From NCBI RefSeq assembly GCF_000524195.1, contig NW_020170422.1, positions 66,791 to 130,790 of the forward strand: a DNA stretch of 64,000 bases. Reading direction: 5' to 3'. Below the pieces are notes generated by a model. That model had not been told where the DNA came from. It saw only the letters and a program-made list of their open reading frames with translations, and did not search any database. Source of the DNA: Echinococcus granulosus. Its lineage: Eukaryota; Platyhelminthes; Cestoda; Cyclophyllidea; Taeniidae. The position numbers and the translations under genes were made by a program. Below are positions 1 through 13,500 of the stretch, piece after piece. Numbering within the stretch: position 1 is the first letter of the stretch; the number at the start of each line of letters is the position of its first letter.

Positions 1-1509
1 TTGAAATGGCCTTTAAAGTAAATAGTGCTTCCACATAGTATGCCATACCGGTGGGTGTATTCACAGCGTCACATAAACAAAGCCTCAATTATTCCTCCAC
101 GCGTACTGAAATTTACGTCAGTTGGCGACGCCAACATTCTGTTTTTCTTTAACTCCAGGTGTGCCTTCAGGCTTTTTAGGCAATCGGCTTGCTGGAGGAA
201 TGAAGTTACTTCTTAACTCCTACTATTTAATGAAAGTCATTTGCTAGTCTAATAAGCATGACGTGCTAGTGGCACTAGTGTGAAAGTTTGGGTGCTTTAT
301 TTCGTGTGAAAAATCACCCATAGAATCATATGACAGTGGTTTTCTTTCAAAAATAATAGATGGCAAAATGGATAACGCTGATAGCTTCACCCGTCGAAAG
401 GTATGCGTGGGGTAGGGGGGGGACAAAGCTAGTGGCAAGAAACCACTTATCCTTCTGCCCGTTCGAGGAAGATGCTGCACGTCACTGTGAGTCCAACTGT
501 TGAAAAGGAACTATTACACAAACCTCTAGTTATGATAATATGTTCATTTGGAGTAGTTAAACTTTTGTAGATAAGTTTAATTACGCATTTGTCCGCGTTT
601 CCCCACTGCTGTTGACTTATTTCGTCTTTGCGAGTCGCCCTTTTCACATCCTTCATCTAGCTCCGCCATTTGATGTTGATTGTTTGATTCCTCCAATAAG
701 TTTTTACCATCTTATTCACAGATTACATCATTCCATTTGGCAAATTTTGTCCAAATATTCCCTCCTTTCCTTGGAACTGTTGTACAATCTGTTATCTGTA
801 TGTTGTGGATGTCGTAAGTTCACGCCATTTCCGGCTTATTAAAGCAGTAGGATTAAGTTTTTTTTGTCGCCTAATCTTTAAAAAGCCTTGCCTGGTCCAT
901 GCAAGTATTTATGCGATTTCTCTCTTCCATTTGAAGACAGCTTCACAATTATTTCCCCTCGAAGTCTCCATTGATCCCTGTAGAGTATTCGGAAGGAGCA
1001 CTGCGAGTCGAACAAATTTGTATCAGTTTGTCTGGTTCCCCTATTCATTCGGCCCTTTCCCTTGTGAATGGTACAAGCCACCGTTACTCCCTTTATCTTT
1101 TTTCATCTTTGAAACGGCCTCATGACCTTTTTTCTGTGAAGTTGTCGCATGAAATATCTTTGATTCCCACTTAATCTTTGGTACGAATACCGTGTTCAAT
1201 TTGTTTTGGTAATCTAACTCCTCTTTTCATTTCTCATAATCGCTCAGTGGCGGTCGAATAAATTTTCTTTGCTTTTATCTACTTCCTGAACGAGCCTACT
1301 TGAATCCTTTAGGAATATGTTCGGTTTTTTTTGGGTGATAGTTCTTAACTTCTGACCTGATTTTCTTTGTTGAAATTCTTTCTTCTCTCATAATGTCCCA
1401 AAACGCATTATCAACTCCTCTACAATCTTCACACTGTTCACTTCACTGTAAATGCTTCGAATCAACATTGATTTAGTTCCTTATTTCCTCTCTTCTTCCG
1501 TCTTCCCAG
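1..1509. other. Upstream region with no resolvable exon
   Basis: No exon can be supported here. The first resolved exon of the downstream coiled-coil gene starts at 1510 after a pyrimidine-rich tract ending in cag, and it opens in phase 0 in the middle of a coiled coil. Upstream exons must therefore exist, either hidden here as small exons or before the window. The short open frames on both strands have no codon pattern or motif that I recognise. Confidence 0.5.
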
Positions 1510-4500
1510 AAACAGCTTCAAGAAGCCATGGCTCACACCTCTGAAACGGACACTGAAGTCTCTCGTCTCCGCGACTTACTCGCTCAGATGCAAACCAAAC
1601 ACGACACCATGGAGACGGCGTTGGTGATGGCACAAGAGGCACAGGCGGCAGCCGACATGGCACGCCGCCACCTCACTGATGATCTTGGTACTCTGCAGGG
1701 TCGCCTGGCCTTCGAGGTCACCGCCGCGGGTTTGTTGACTCCCGAGGCAATTGCTTTTGCGGAGGCGTTGGCTGCGGCCCTCTCGCGGCGCAACGCTGAG
1801 GTGGATCAATTGGTGGAGCAGTTGCGTGCTTTCAGGGATGTGGAGAGGAAGGAGGTGGGCTTGCAAGCTTCTGTGGAGACAGTGAGTACACAGATATCAG
1901 CATACTCTGCTTATTTGTCGTTTCTTTCTGTGAACTCAGACAAATACTTGTTAATAGTACCTTTATCGGTAGTTGGAACATGATTTATGGCCTCGATACT
2001 ATGTTTTTCTAGAATTTAATGCTCGTCTAATTACTAATATCATGTCTGTTTCAGTCACCTACTTAACAGCTAATTTTCCATATTTGAAGTCTGTATCAGG
2101 GAATTACTCTGAGGATCTAATTATATCTTGGAATCATCGAGTTTTCCTCTCCTTTTTCTTTTCGCCATTGGTTTCATTCACTTCCTGAGGATTGATTTCT
2201 TTCTTTATTTGTCAGGACAATTGTGTATTGTTTGCGGACCGCGACTACGATTTTTTCTCACCTCCTGAACGCATTTTATTCATTTAACGTACGAGTATTG
2301 CATATAAATGTTGATTGAAATTACTGCAATTGTTAGTGGACACCTTCAGTTTATGGCGGTCGCTTTAGTAGGTTGAACAATCTCCCATCTTTCCACATAA
2401 GTGATCTAGTCCTGCTTTCTCTTCCCTTATCCTCTGAAAAGGGTAGACGGGCCCATCACCCACTCTCGTTGAATTTGCCCTTATCTGCTCACTTCTAGTT
2501 ACACAGACACGAAACACACTCCCTTGGGATTAATTGCAGTCTTTAGCATGACATTTCGAATTCTGACCTTCCGACTTCCTCTTAAGTAAATAGCTCTTCA
2601 CTTTCCTTACACAAGTTCGCTAAAACTAGATTTACTGGGTGAGTTGGTAAGTCTGTTTTTCCTGCATGATAAATTAATTGACATTATGCGATCTAGCCCT
2701 TCTAAAACGATTTATTTTAGCAGTAGGCGATTGTGAAACCTGGTTAAAATTTAATGTGTGTGTAATAAAGCATTATCCCAAGCGATGTCTCGTTCCTTTT
2801 TTTCGGAACAAAGTTTGGCTGATGTCGTCGTCACTTTAATCTCTATATTCATCTTTCGCAATTTATTTCCCCTTGCAGCCCCATAAATATAGGCCTGTCA
2901 ACTGTTGGCTTTCGAGCCCAAGGTTTTTTATTGGTCTCAATAAAGGATCTGCCAACTGTGGTACTCACTTATCCCCGGCAGAATCTGTCTAGCTGGTGAG
3001 GCTAATGCTCACATGTTCTGTTTCTTTTATTTTTCTTAACGGAAATAAATCAGCTGCTCAACAGTAGGCATTCCTTTGGCTTGGTCACCTTCGCTCTGGA
3101 GTTTTTAGGCACAAAATTACCTGTCTAGAATTTTTGTTTCCGAAGTTGGCATTTCAAGCTTAAAGAAACTAAACCACAAACTGCGATTTGGTTATCCGTG
3201 GCTGGTGGTGGATTTGAGCAAATTTTTGTCCTATCTTCTTCCCTTTGTATGTAAGCTTATTCGGCTAGTGTGAAGGCGTGTGACGGATAATTCAAGTTCT
3301 GTGTTTTTGTGTGGTACGATTTATGTCGGCTCGCTATTTTTTTCCTTCCCTCAATCGGTGCGTCGCAGTTTTACCTATGCCGATTCTCTCTGCCAAATAG
3401 ATTAAAAGATTTCACTCTTTTGCTCCCCGTTTTAGTGTTATATGATTTTTGTTTCAATTTGAGTTATTATAAATTTTGACTTATCCGAAGTTAACGTTCG
3501 TCCCTAAGTTGGTTCTATTTTCCACTTTAGTTCTAGATATATTGCCTGTGAATTTAGCTGGGCTTGTTTGATTTTAGATTTGTCGTCTTTGTACAAATTT
3601 CCTCTTTGATAATGATTAAAAATGGCCCCGTGCATAGGTTATAAAGCCCTGTGTTGCACTTTTTCCCAATTTTCGTTTAATGAATTGTAAAACCGGTTGA
3701 ATAACTGTTTTTAACATAATTCAATTTAAGATCTACGTTTCCATATTAGTGTCTTTTCTACAACTTGCACTCTAAGCTGTTTTTGTCCGTTTTTAAACTT
3801 GTTTTAGATTGAACGAGACTAAATATTAGATGCATCACTTGCTAACTTTTTGCACTTAGATCTCATCACCTTACCACCCATACTCCTTCCTTACTATCTC
3901 ATGCAATCGTCCAACTTACGAGGTCACGCCGTGATTCACGTGCGTCTTGTAGAAATCCACTAGTGCATCAATTCAAACAGAGGCTGCGGAGGAAGAGGGT
4001 CCGGTGCAGGCGAAGGATAAAGAGATCAATCGGTTGAACGACGACCTCATTCAAACTTCAGAATCCCTTGCCTCCGCCACAGAGCAAATCTCACGTCTGG
4101 TAAATTATTCACTTTGCAAAGGGAATAGTAGCTGCATCCACATAATTTCTGTATTGTTCAGGCCGCTATCGAATGTAATTGGTCAACACTACGGTATTGT
4201 TATCTACGAAAATATCTAGAAATCGCAATCAGACGGCAAATTAATTTTGGGCTTGTTTTGACTGCAGACAGGAGATAGCGCCTGATGCTGCTCTGCTAGC
4301 TAGACAGGATTTCTGCTTTTGAATTTGATAAATTAATTTTGCAGGCTTTTCGGAAGGATTAGCAAGTCCCTTTTACCTTTTTATATTATAGTTTCAGGTT
4401 GTCACCAAGTAATACGATTTTGGGTCAATGAGTGAAGTCCGTTTTGTTGCTAAGTGAAAATAGAACACGTGTAATTTGTCCTTTCGACAGTACGACGGGT

Positions 4501-7500
4501 ATTCTGCGGGTAGAATGATTGTTTGCCAGCCTGTAGCGCAACCTCCCATCAGAAGTATCTTCAGAACGTTTGACAGACATTGACCATCTATTAAACAACC
4601 TGGTTTTGTACAAAGCATACTACAACCCTAAGTCTTGACAGAAATCGACAGGTAACTTCATAAGCTGCGACGCCCAGTTTATAAACGCCTTTAGCTGAGA
4701 TCGTCTTTTTGAGCTGAAATACTTTTAAAGGACCAAGACAATACAATCTGTTCATTGAATAGCGCAACAATCGTTCTTTAGATCTGATGGCTGAATATCT
4801 GAGAGGTGATATGCACACCATCGTGACTTGAGGCACAGCATGTGTCGGTTTGCTACTGCCTTTTAAGTCGGGATAATTTCTGAGCAAATACTGTGAAATA
4901 ATTAGTTAGGCTGCTATAAATTCCCTGAGTTGTGGTGTGAGGTTAATCCACCTAACAGCAAAGACGTCATAAAATATCAATGACGCCTGACCGCTAGTAA
5001 GTGCTCTTTTATACCATTAACTGATTCTTTGGGATGCCTTTTAAAGACGGACAACTCAGGCCTGGAGGGCGAAGACATCCTAATCTAATAGTGGGTTTCT
5101 GCCCAGGTTTTAAAGGATTGACCTATTATATCCTGATTACGAACCGCATTATTATACGCTGTATATGACTGAAATATATTCTCCAGAGTCAGCATAGCGT
5201 AGAATTATCTTACTGAAAGAAAAACAATAAATTGTACGATATTAAATATATTCATGGAGTCGTGTTCTTCGCTATTGTCTCTCCTCCTTTAATACTAATT
5301 ATTTTCAGGCTCTTGTAGCGTGCAGGGTCATTAACTGGTCATATTTCGCCATTGCTAGCACTTTTGTGGAAGAATCGGACCTGACTCGTCGTTTTCCGTG
5401 GATTGAAGTTTGAATAGTTGAAGGAAATCGATTCCAATTTGATGATCCTTCTGTTGGAAGCTTCTGCACGCTTGGTCACTCAAGGGAGATGTCATCCTTC
5501 CGCGACTTTTTGCTGCAGCATCTTGACTGGTAGATTTGAACAACGCTGATGGCAACTTCGTTTCTGAGTTACTTTTGTCTAGGCGATGGAATACGCATGT
5601 CTGGAAATAGTTGCATCGTTCAGCATATATAAATCCTGGTTGAGAAGACTGGAAAAGGCTCGGCTGATCAATTTTCATCTAGTGCAAATACCAGCCTTGT
5701 TAACATTCTGTTGACCACCTCTCCTCGACTGTAATATTCTGCGGTTCGTTTGGGTGTCTTGCAGTGAGGGCTTCCAGACGGGTATTCTTCTAGACCGATA
5801 AGTGAATACAAACATAGGTGGTGGGATACGACTCTTATCCATCGAGTAATACCTGCTTTCTGAATCTATTTAATTGGTTTTATTCGTACTCATCAGCGAG
5901 AGCAATTGGAGTCGATGGAGGAGGAGTGCCGACAGGAGCGGGCGCTCTCGGCACGAGCACACCACAACTGCGAGCTAAACGAGCGCGAGGCACGTCGTTT
6001 CCATGCCCTAGTGGAGCACCATCGCTCTGCTACCGTCGCTTTCGTGGCGGGTCTAGAACGTGGTGGTCTGATTGAACGCGGCACCTCCTCCTCAGCCTCC
6101 TTTACGGAGAGTGATGTATCCTACCAGCTCAACTCCCTGTGCTCTCAACTATTACTCACCTTTGGCAATCTAGAGGTACGTCTTTTTGTCTGCGTATCCA
6201 ACCACCCCTTGGTCTATCAGGAAATCACTATTCTTCCCACTTATCTTTGCGCCCATTCATTCATTCATGGGCTGACGTCTGATCCATTTGGCTGTGCATC
6301 CGTCAGTTAAACCTTTAATTTCCATCTGCTAGAGAATTACTTCTCCATTTAAGGTCTTTAATAGACAATCCATCTATTCCTCCACCTACTTACCTGTGTA
6401 TACCTCCTTCATTTTCCATTTCAATCGGATGCAAAACCTAGATCGCCGGAAGGCTTGTCTCTGCAACCTTGTTCTGCGGCCACTGCATCTCCATATGCCT
6501 TAGTTTCCAAATTGTCTCAGTTTTCACGAATATTTTCTTCCATTTTGTCTAATTGTGTCCAGCTTCCACTAAAGCTCGACTGTCTTTGTGTCTGTGCATC
6601 TGTCCGGTAATGTGATTATAATGTCTATGGCTTCTCTTTGCATCGTTTTCTACTCTGGCTTAGCCTCCTCCCAGTTAAATTTGCAGTTGAATCATAGTTG
6701 CCATGACGTGTCATTCTGTATTGTTACAAGATACCTATAAAGTCGTTAAAACGATTTCCCTTTATTTGACCTTGACTCGGCTCTCTAAACTGGAGTTATT
6801 TGAAAATCTACCTGTCCGCATTTCCACCCATTATATTTTTTCTCCAGCTCAATCGCAGCTAACTATGTCGTGTTTATAAATGCTTTTGATGGAGCCAATT
6901 CCTATTCGCCACTTGCTCCGGTATTTGACTATACAATTGTGCTTATAATTGGCACGCTTTACGTCATGTGATACTCTCGCTTTTCCTACAGAAATGAATT
7001 AGTGCCTGTTGTTTACCACGTCGCTTGCCTACCCGGCAGTCTGTTGTGTAACCGTTGCATCTCACAGAGTGGATATTAAAATTACGGAAAGCTGCGCACT
7101 TTCCCTTTACTAACTGACTTTTATTGGCACACTCCTTGGCTCCACCCTTCCGTATCTGATCTATCCGTGTACTTGAATTGATGTAGTACCTCAGCTAGTA
7201 GTGCTTGGCACTTCTTTAGTCAAAACTGCCGACATTCCTTTCGTTTTCATGCATCGCTTTTGTGCCTACGTTTTCGTCGTCTGCCTTAGTTGTAAGCACT
7301 ATTGTGCTTCAAACCAAATAAACCAATACGTTTCTTGAGGTGAACATTTTTGACAGAACTCTGTCGCCCTCTAGAATCCCCTGAGGATGAGAGAAGACAT
7401 TGCTCTGGCAGAATATGCATTGACGACCTATAGAAGGACTTGGTGCCATCAGCATAGCCCAAAGGCCAGGCTACCCGACAAGGAACAACGGCGGAACTCC

Positions 7501-10500
7501 TAGTTGACTTGTTAACGAACTCAAGAGTTCAACAAATGAAACATTATAAAACATCCTTGAGAATTTATCCTCTGAAGCTTTGATGCACTTTTTCAAATTC
7601 AATAGAAGATTTATCTCGGTTTTCTTAGCGTAGTCTTGTGAATTTAGGCATAGGTGAAACTCGGCCTTCCACGTGGATCAACAAAGCTCATGAGGACTTT
7701 TGCAATTAGCTTATCGAGTCAACGATTCGGATTTTCACATTTCTTTTTGATCCTCCATCTCCACACCCCAATACAAGTAGTACTGCAAAACTTTGGTATT
7801 ATTTGCAAACTAAATGGTGATTTTTGGGTTTTGTCGAGTGAGGTGTAAAGTGTAATCCACTTTATTTTCATAGATTGAAGATTAATATTAACGAATATTA
7901 CTAGGTCTCCATTGCTCCAAGGTTGTTGATGCTTATGGCGAACACTTGTGGATAATATTACGTCCTCTATTGAGGAAAGAGCGTTAGCAAATCTACTTGG
8001 TGACATTGGTTTCGTAGTAAGCAGCTCCCAGTCTCTACACAGTTAATGTCTCTTGGGAGATCTGAATCTGAGGTGAGTTTAAAATGTAGAAAATGAACAT
8101 GGACGAATTCCGGTCCTTCATCGTTAGACCTTTTGCGGCTTCTCTCCAAATGTTCCATGAAGAATGCCGAAGGTGTAATTACTGCCCTCCGAAACCGCAT
8201 TATGGCTCAGATGTCGTCAGTATACATTTTTAGAGGTTCATGGTTTTTGCCGACTTTTAAAATCCATAAAAGGTAATGATTTATTTGAATGGAAGTTTAT
8301 GGATTTCAATGTAACCCCCCACTCCCAGTTTGGTCGACTGAGTAGTCACAAGTATTAATGGTTTCATTTTCTGGTTCCAACAGCAACAACAACAACCTGA
8401 CTAACTACGATATTGTGCTGTTTGACCAAATCGGCGCAGATTTATTGTGTAATTTAAAACAGTGCAGATTGCTATCATTTGTTTTGTTGAGCTATATGTT
8501 CCATGAAGCGTTGACTCTGGCATGAAAATTTTTGGGCTGAATTGAATTTGGTCTCGAGAACATTTTTTGATGGGAGCGAGGCCAGTAGGATCGCTGGCGT
8601 CCTTCAGCCTCAGGCGCCCAACGCATTCATGACCCACTTGCCATCACTGGAATGCTAATGGCGTAGGTGGTAATTACGCCTCCCTACTAATCGGTTACTG
8701 CTGGGATTTCCGTTGGTAAATATTGTCTAAGTCTTGTTTTCGCCAAGTTGTTTCTATAAGTTTCACAGACTTATTCAAAATATTTAACATTTGGTCTAGT
8801 TCAGTAGGTGGGACGGTTTACATCGGGAGAACTAGAAATAATTGGCTAAAGTCCAGTTAATAATGCTGGATCTGTTTGCGTCACGCTATGCTATAAAAAT
8901 TATTTTGATTCATGCTTCATTGATAGGCTTTCGGTCTGTAAATGGGTCTGTGCTCTATTTAACTAACAATAGGAGTTAGCAGGATTATCCTTGTTTACTT
9001 TCTTCCCCTTTACAGGATGTGCTCAAAGAAAACTGTCGATTGAAGGATGAGGTCTGTCTTTTGCGCCAGAAAGTGGAGAAGAGCCGCGAACTGAAACGTG
9101 AGAGTGGTTTCCTTTTATACTTTTAGCCTTCTCGTGACACTTTGTTTGCTTTCTAACTCTATCTCTTCTTTTTTCTCAGAAAAGCTGCGCAGCTTAAACG
9201 AGAACTCTGAGTACCTGGAATCCGAGGTGCATCGGTTGCTGAGGAAGGTGCGTTTCCTTGTTGAAACAGTTAATTTCGAGATGGTTACTTGTTCATCTCG
9301 AGCCTTGTTCTATATTCCAGGCTAATCCTAGAGATAATACAGGACGAGTATGCTTGTAAATAAATTCATTTTTGCAACCCAGAAGGACTGAAGAGCAGGA
9401 AATACGAGTGGTACGATATCAGAGCCATCCACAATTATCGTGGGAATCGTATCGTATCGAATGGGAAGTCAAACTGGACGATTTCCAAACGAGGAGGCAT
9501 TACGCCTTGATTTGCTAGGCGATCCTAAAAAGTATATTTGTTGCTAGCTTCTTTTGGGGAGCACTTGGATCGGAACAAAGGCATCATAGGAATGAATTCG
9601 TTCTACCAATCAACAGCGAATGAGTGATGGGATTTCGTGTAGTCAATAAAAAATAATCGAATAAAAGCAAACTTTTTGGAATATCAAGGATTACTGTTTT
9701 ATTCAAAAGATGTTACAATATTCTTGGTGCCAGTGGTACTCGGCTCGAGGCCATTCGGTCAGATTGTTAATGCAACTTCACCGGGTTGATTGTGGATAAT
9801 TATCCGATTCGGGGTCGCTAACTCGCTCATAGGTATCAGGAATGACCGTGCTATTTGCACCTTCAAGGTTCTCTGGAAGACGTATGAATAATTAAGTTAC
9901 TGGCAGAGGAGATGATGGACGCTCCCGTTTGGGAATGTACGCCTTAGTACCAAAATTTAACTATTTCGATGTTTGTTTTCTTGCAAAGATAAACCGCCAA
10001 CTTGAGGTGGGTTAACGACTTGAGTGCGGAATGATTTAAGAGCTTTGAGAGTTGTCCTCTTGCTTGGATGCGTGGCTAGGGCAAAAATATCCAGCCATTA
10101 AACTGTGTTTAAGCGATTAACATGAACAGTTTAAACGCCTGAAAAAATATAATATTGAAAATATTGCTATCTTTTAACCGGTACATCATACCGGTGTCAC
10201 GATGAAGTAGCATGGGATAAGTGAAGGGGATGGGATTTGAACTCACTTCTGGGCTCTTGGAAGGACCATTCTCTTGGGTGGTTCGAAGAGATGGGGAAAC
10301 CCGATAAGAATATTTGCCCATCGTTCTTGGCCTTCATTGGTAGCCTCACTGGTGTCTGTTTCTTTCACTTACAGCAAAGCCTCCCCAGTGAGCTGCGAAG
10401 GTGCCCACACATTGCAAGACCAATTGGTAAGCCTTTCATAATTTGATTGTAGTGGTCTCACCTTACCGGTTTGGTGTGGTAAAGGTCTGGTTACTTCACT

Positions 10501-13500
10501 TTCTACTAATTTTCTAGCCTATTGAGGTGTTCGGTGCGCCACTTTGAATGTGGTCAATCGCCGTTTATAGTGACCCACCCCCATCCTCTGCAAAGTGGAT
10601 TGTGGGAATGCCGAAGTTTTGTCGGTTTCCAACAGTAGGTTCGCTTGTTTAGAACACCGTACTTAAGGTTAGGGGTATTCGGCTCGTCTTTTGCCTTCAT
10701 CACTGCTTTATTGTTACCACAAAGGTACTCAAATGAGTGAGACTCGTTTTCCAAAATGCTTGCTGACTTATTTTAGCATTGATAGGTGGTGCTCAGCTTG
10801 AAGGTCGTGTTTAACTGTCTCGTTAACAGATATTACATTTCGAAACGTTGAAGAGTAGTGTGTAATTAATGCGCTTTTGAAATCGCCGCAGACCAGTTAT
10901 GGGTTTTGTGGTAAACACTGTTAAGGTTGGAGCGGGCTAATAACCTTATTCGCCTTTTTCTGGAAAATTCTGGTCGATTGCAAAGCTGTGTAATATGCGT
11001 GTATTTCGGCTTGAAAGTAAAGTAATTTTCTCTTTGCTAAAGCGAAGTAGAGGGTTGTGCGCATGGGCTGGTATTTGGTATCAACGAATTTGCATTTCTA
11101 ACAAGCTTTATTTTCCCATTATGATATGTAGAGGGAGCGGATGGGGGGTACACTTTTCAAAGAGTTACCGCTTTTCGCTTACCTTGGTTGGACAGAAGCG
11201 TTGTGAGCAACTATCCATCTGCCGTCTGGCATACCGCGGCTAGTTAGCGTTCGTGTCATTCCCTAGGACCGCATAAGGCTTACCGACTCAGTAGATTTAT
11301 TATTAATAATGCTTACCAAAGAGAGTCTAAGTAGCATGAATATATTCGGTATGCGAAGTACTGAAGAAACTCATAGGCAAAGTACACAATCAAAATACTC
11401 TTAGCCGAAGGCAATGCCTTTATGATACTTGCACAATCGGACATCAAGTGGTCATCCACTTTTTGGGTTGGGATGTTTTTTTTTTTTAAATTGAAGGATC
11501 TCATCGCCATTGTTTGTCTTCCTTTTCGCTCAGTTGAGGACGCGCAAGACACTGAGGATGACAGCGTGGCCTACACCGACCTGAGTCAGGTCTCCTCCCA
11601 TCTTCCCTTCTCCTTACCCTCCGATAGCCCTCGTGATGATGATGGTGGTGTTGAACCAGTGGCCCAGCGCCCTCATCGCCCCCGCGTTGGCGGTAGTGGA
11701 GGTGGTTCAATGCCCCCACCTCCGCCCCCGTCCTCACTCCGTCGTCCCACTACCTTCGAAATATCCCCTCCATCACCGATCACAGGGCGAAGTAGGAGAC
11801 AACCTAACCCTTTGCCTCCGCCTCCTCTACCCACTCATCCTCGGTCTGGTAAGCGCGACATTTCTGGCTAGAAAGGGCTATTTAGTACTAACTGACGTGC
11901 TTCATTTATACATGAAGCCATTCGCATTGCTCTAACGAGTTGCTACCAGCCGTTAGTTAGATCTGCTTTTCTATGCTCGGAAATATGCTCCCTTAACACA
12001 ATACGGATAGAATGGAATGCTTTTCTTGTTGCGAGCCGGACAGATTGGTTGAATAGATTGTAGTTTTAGGATGTTCTTGGTTTACGGTTAATCGAAAAAA
12101 GGACTGGAAACATTCTCGTTTTACATCACATTAGAAGGGGAAAGCAGCTGAGCCGTGGAACTCGATTTTCCACCAAGATCCTGGTAGCAAACATGTTACT
12201 GTCGCTTTATTCTTGTAACCTTTGATGTCGCTTATTTTTCCATATTGTAAAAGAAGTCCGTGGTGATGACTTCACCATCTTGGATTGCTTCAGATTAACT
12301 CTTCTGTTCTCAAATTTACTTCTGATGTTCAGCATCCAGGAGATCATTTCACATTTCAGGTGGTGACGCATAACTTAAGGTCATGCATCAAGTCATTGTA
12401 ACCCGGGTATTTTTTGTAGGCTCTTGCCTATTCTCCTCATCAAATGGATTCTGTCCCTTCGTGAACTCATATATTCCTCAATTTTTTTCTAATACCACCC
12501 TTCACTATTTAATTAGCTTAAGTTCCTGTCTTTTGAGGCTGGATGCTCAAGCAGGTGCAGATGTAGATTAATCTTCGTTTTAGATGCTTCTTTTTCAATG
12601 GTAGTATTAATTGATTCTTATTTAAGAAAGACAATAGTGTCGAGAAGTTAGATCTTTGCAGGGGTTTGTATTTCATTTCCAAAGAACGAGGAATAATTAG
12701 GATTGATTAGGTAGACGTTTGTTGACGTAGTGCATCAAGCATTTACCAAAGTCTCCCGCCTGACACCCACTCTTACGTATTCACTGCTTGAAGTTTGTAT
12801 TTATTTTTAAAATCAAGGCCTCCGTGTTTTAACCGTGAATCCTCAACGAACGATAATAACAAGTGAATGCCACTGCCAAGTGTTGACCGTGGATGCATAG
12901 TTGCGATTTTGAAATAACATTGGGTTTGTACCATTGTTTTTCGTTCACACCTAGTTCATACAATTGCTCCCCTACCCTTTGATGGCTCTCCCCTACTTAG
13001 CCCTGGTGGATACGGGGATTTAATTTCGTCCCATTTTTTCAAGGCATCATCTGTTATTCTTCCCTTCTTTCTAACGCATGGAAAGGTGCTTTCATCGCCA
13101 CTTCGCTTTTTACCTAGTATTCAAATTATGATCCTGTGCGGATGTTTGTTTCCGGGGCACATTGCCACTTTAGAAGGATCCTGTGTGAAGTATTTGAGGT
13201 AAAGCGGAATAACTTTGTAGATTCCATCCAACCTGGGTCTCAACAGCCCTGTCACGATGCTGTGTCAGTTTAATTTTACAAGACCTCTTGAGATGGACAG
13301 AATGTCTGCGATTAATCATTCCTATTTCGCTATTGTATGTATTAACGGATTGGGACGTTAGGCTGTTAACAAGGAGAGGTTGTTTTTTGTTTCATACTTG
13401 TGTCAGAATGTTTTACCAGAAAAAATGAACCTGTTGACAGGCGAATTCATGGCACTAGTAGCTCTTGTGTAGCTTTTCTTAGCTGCGCCAAAGTTAAGAC

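Noticed and set aside
1481..1866. Minus-strand frames opposite the first NuMA-like exon
   Set aside because: They are shadows of a plus-strand coding exon with strong codon bias; the plus frame has matching splice sites and continues in later exons.
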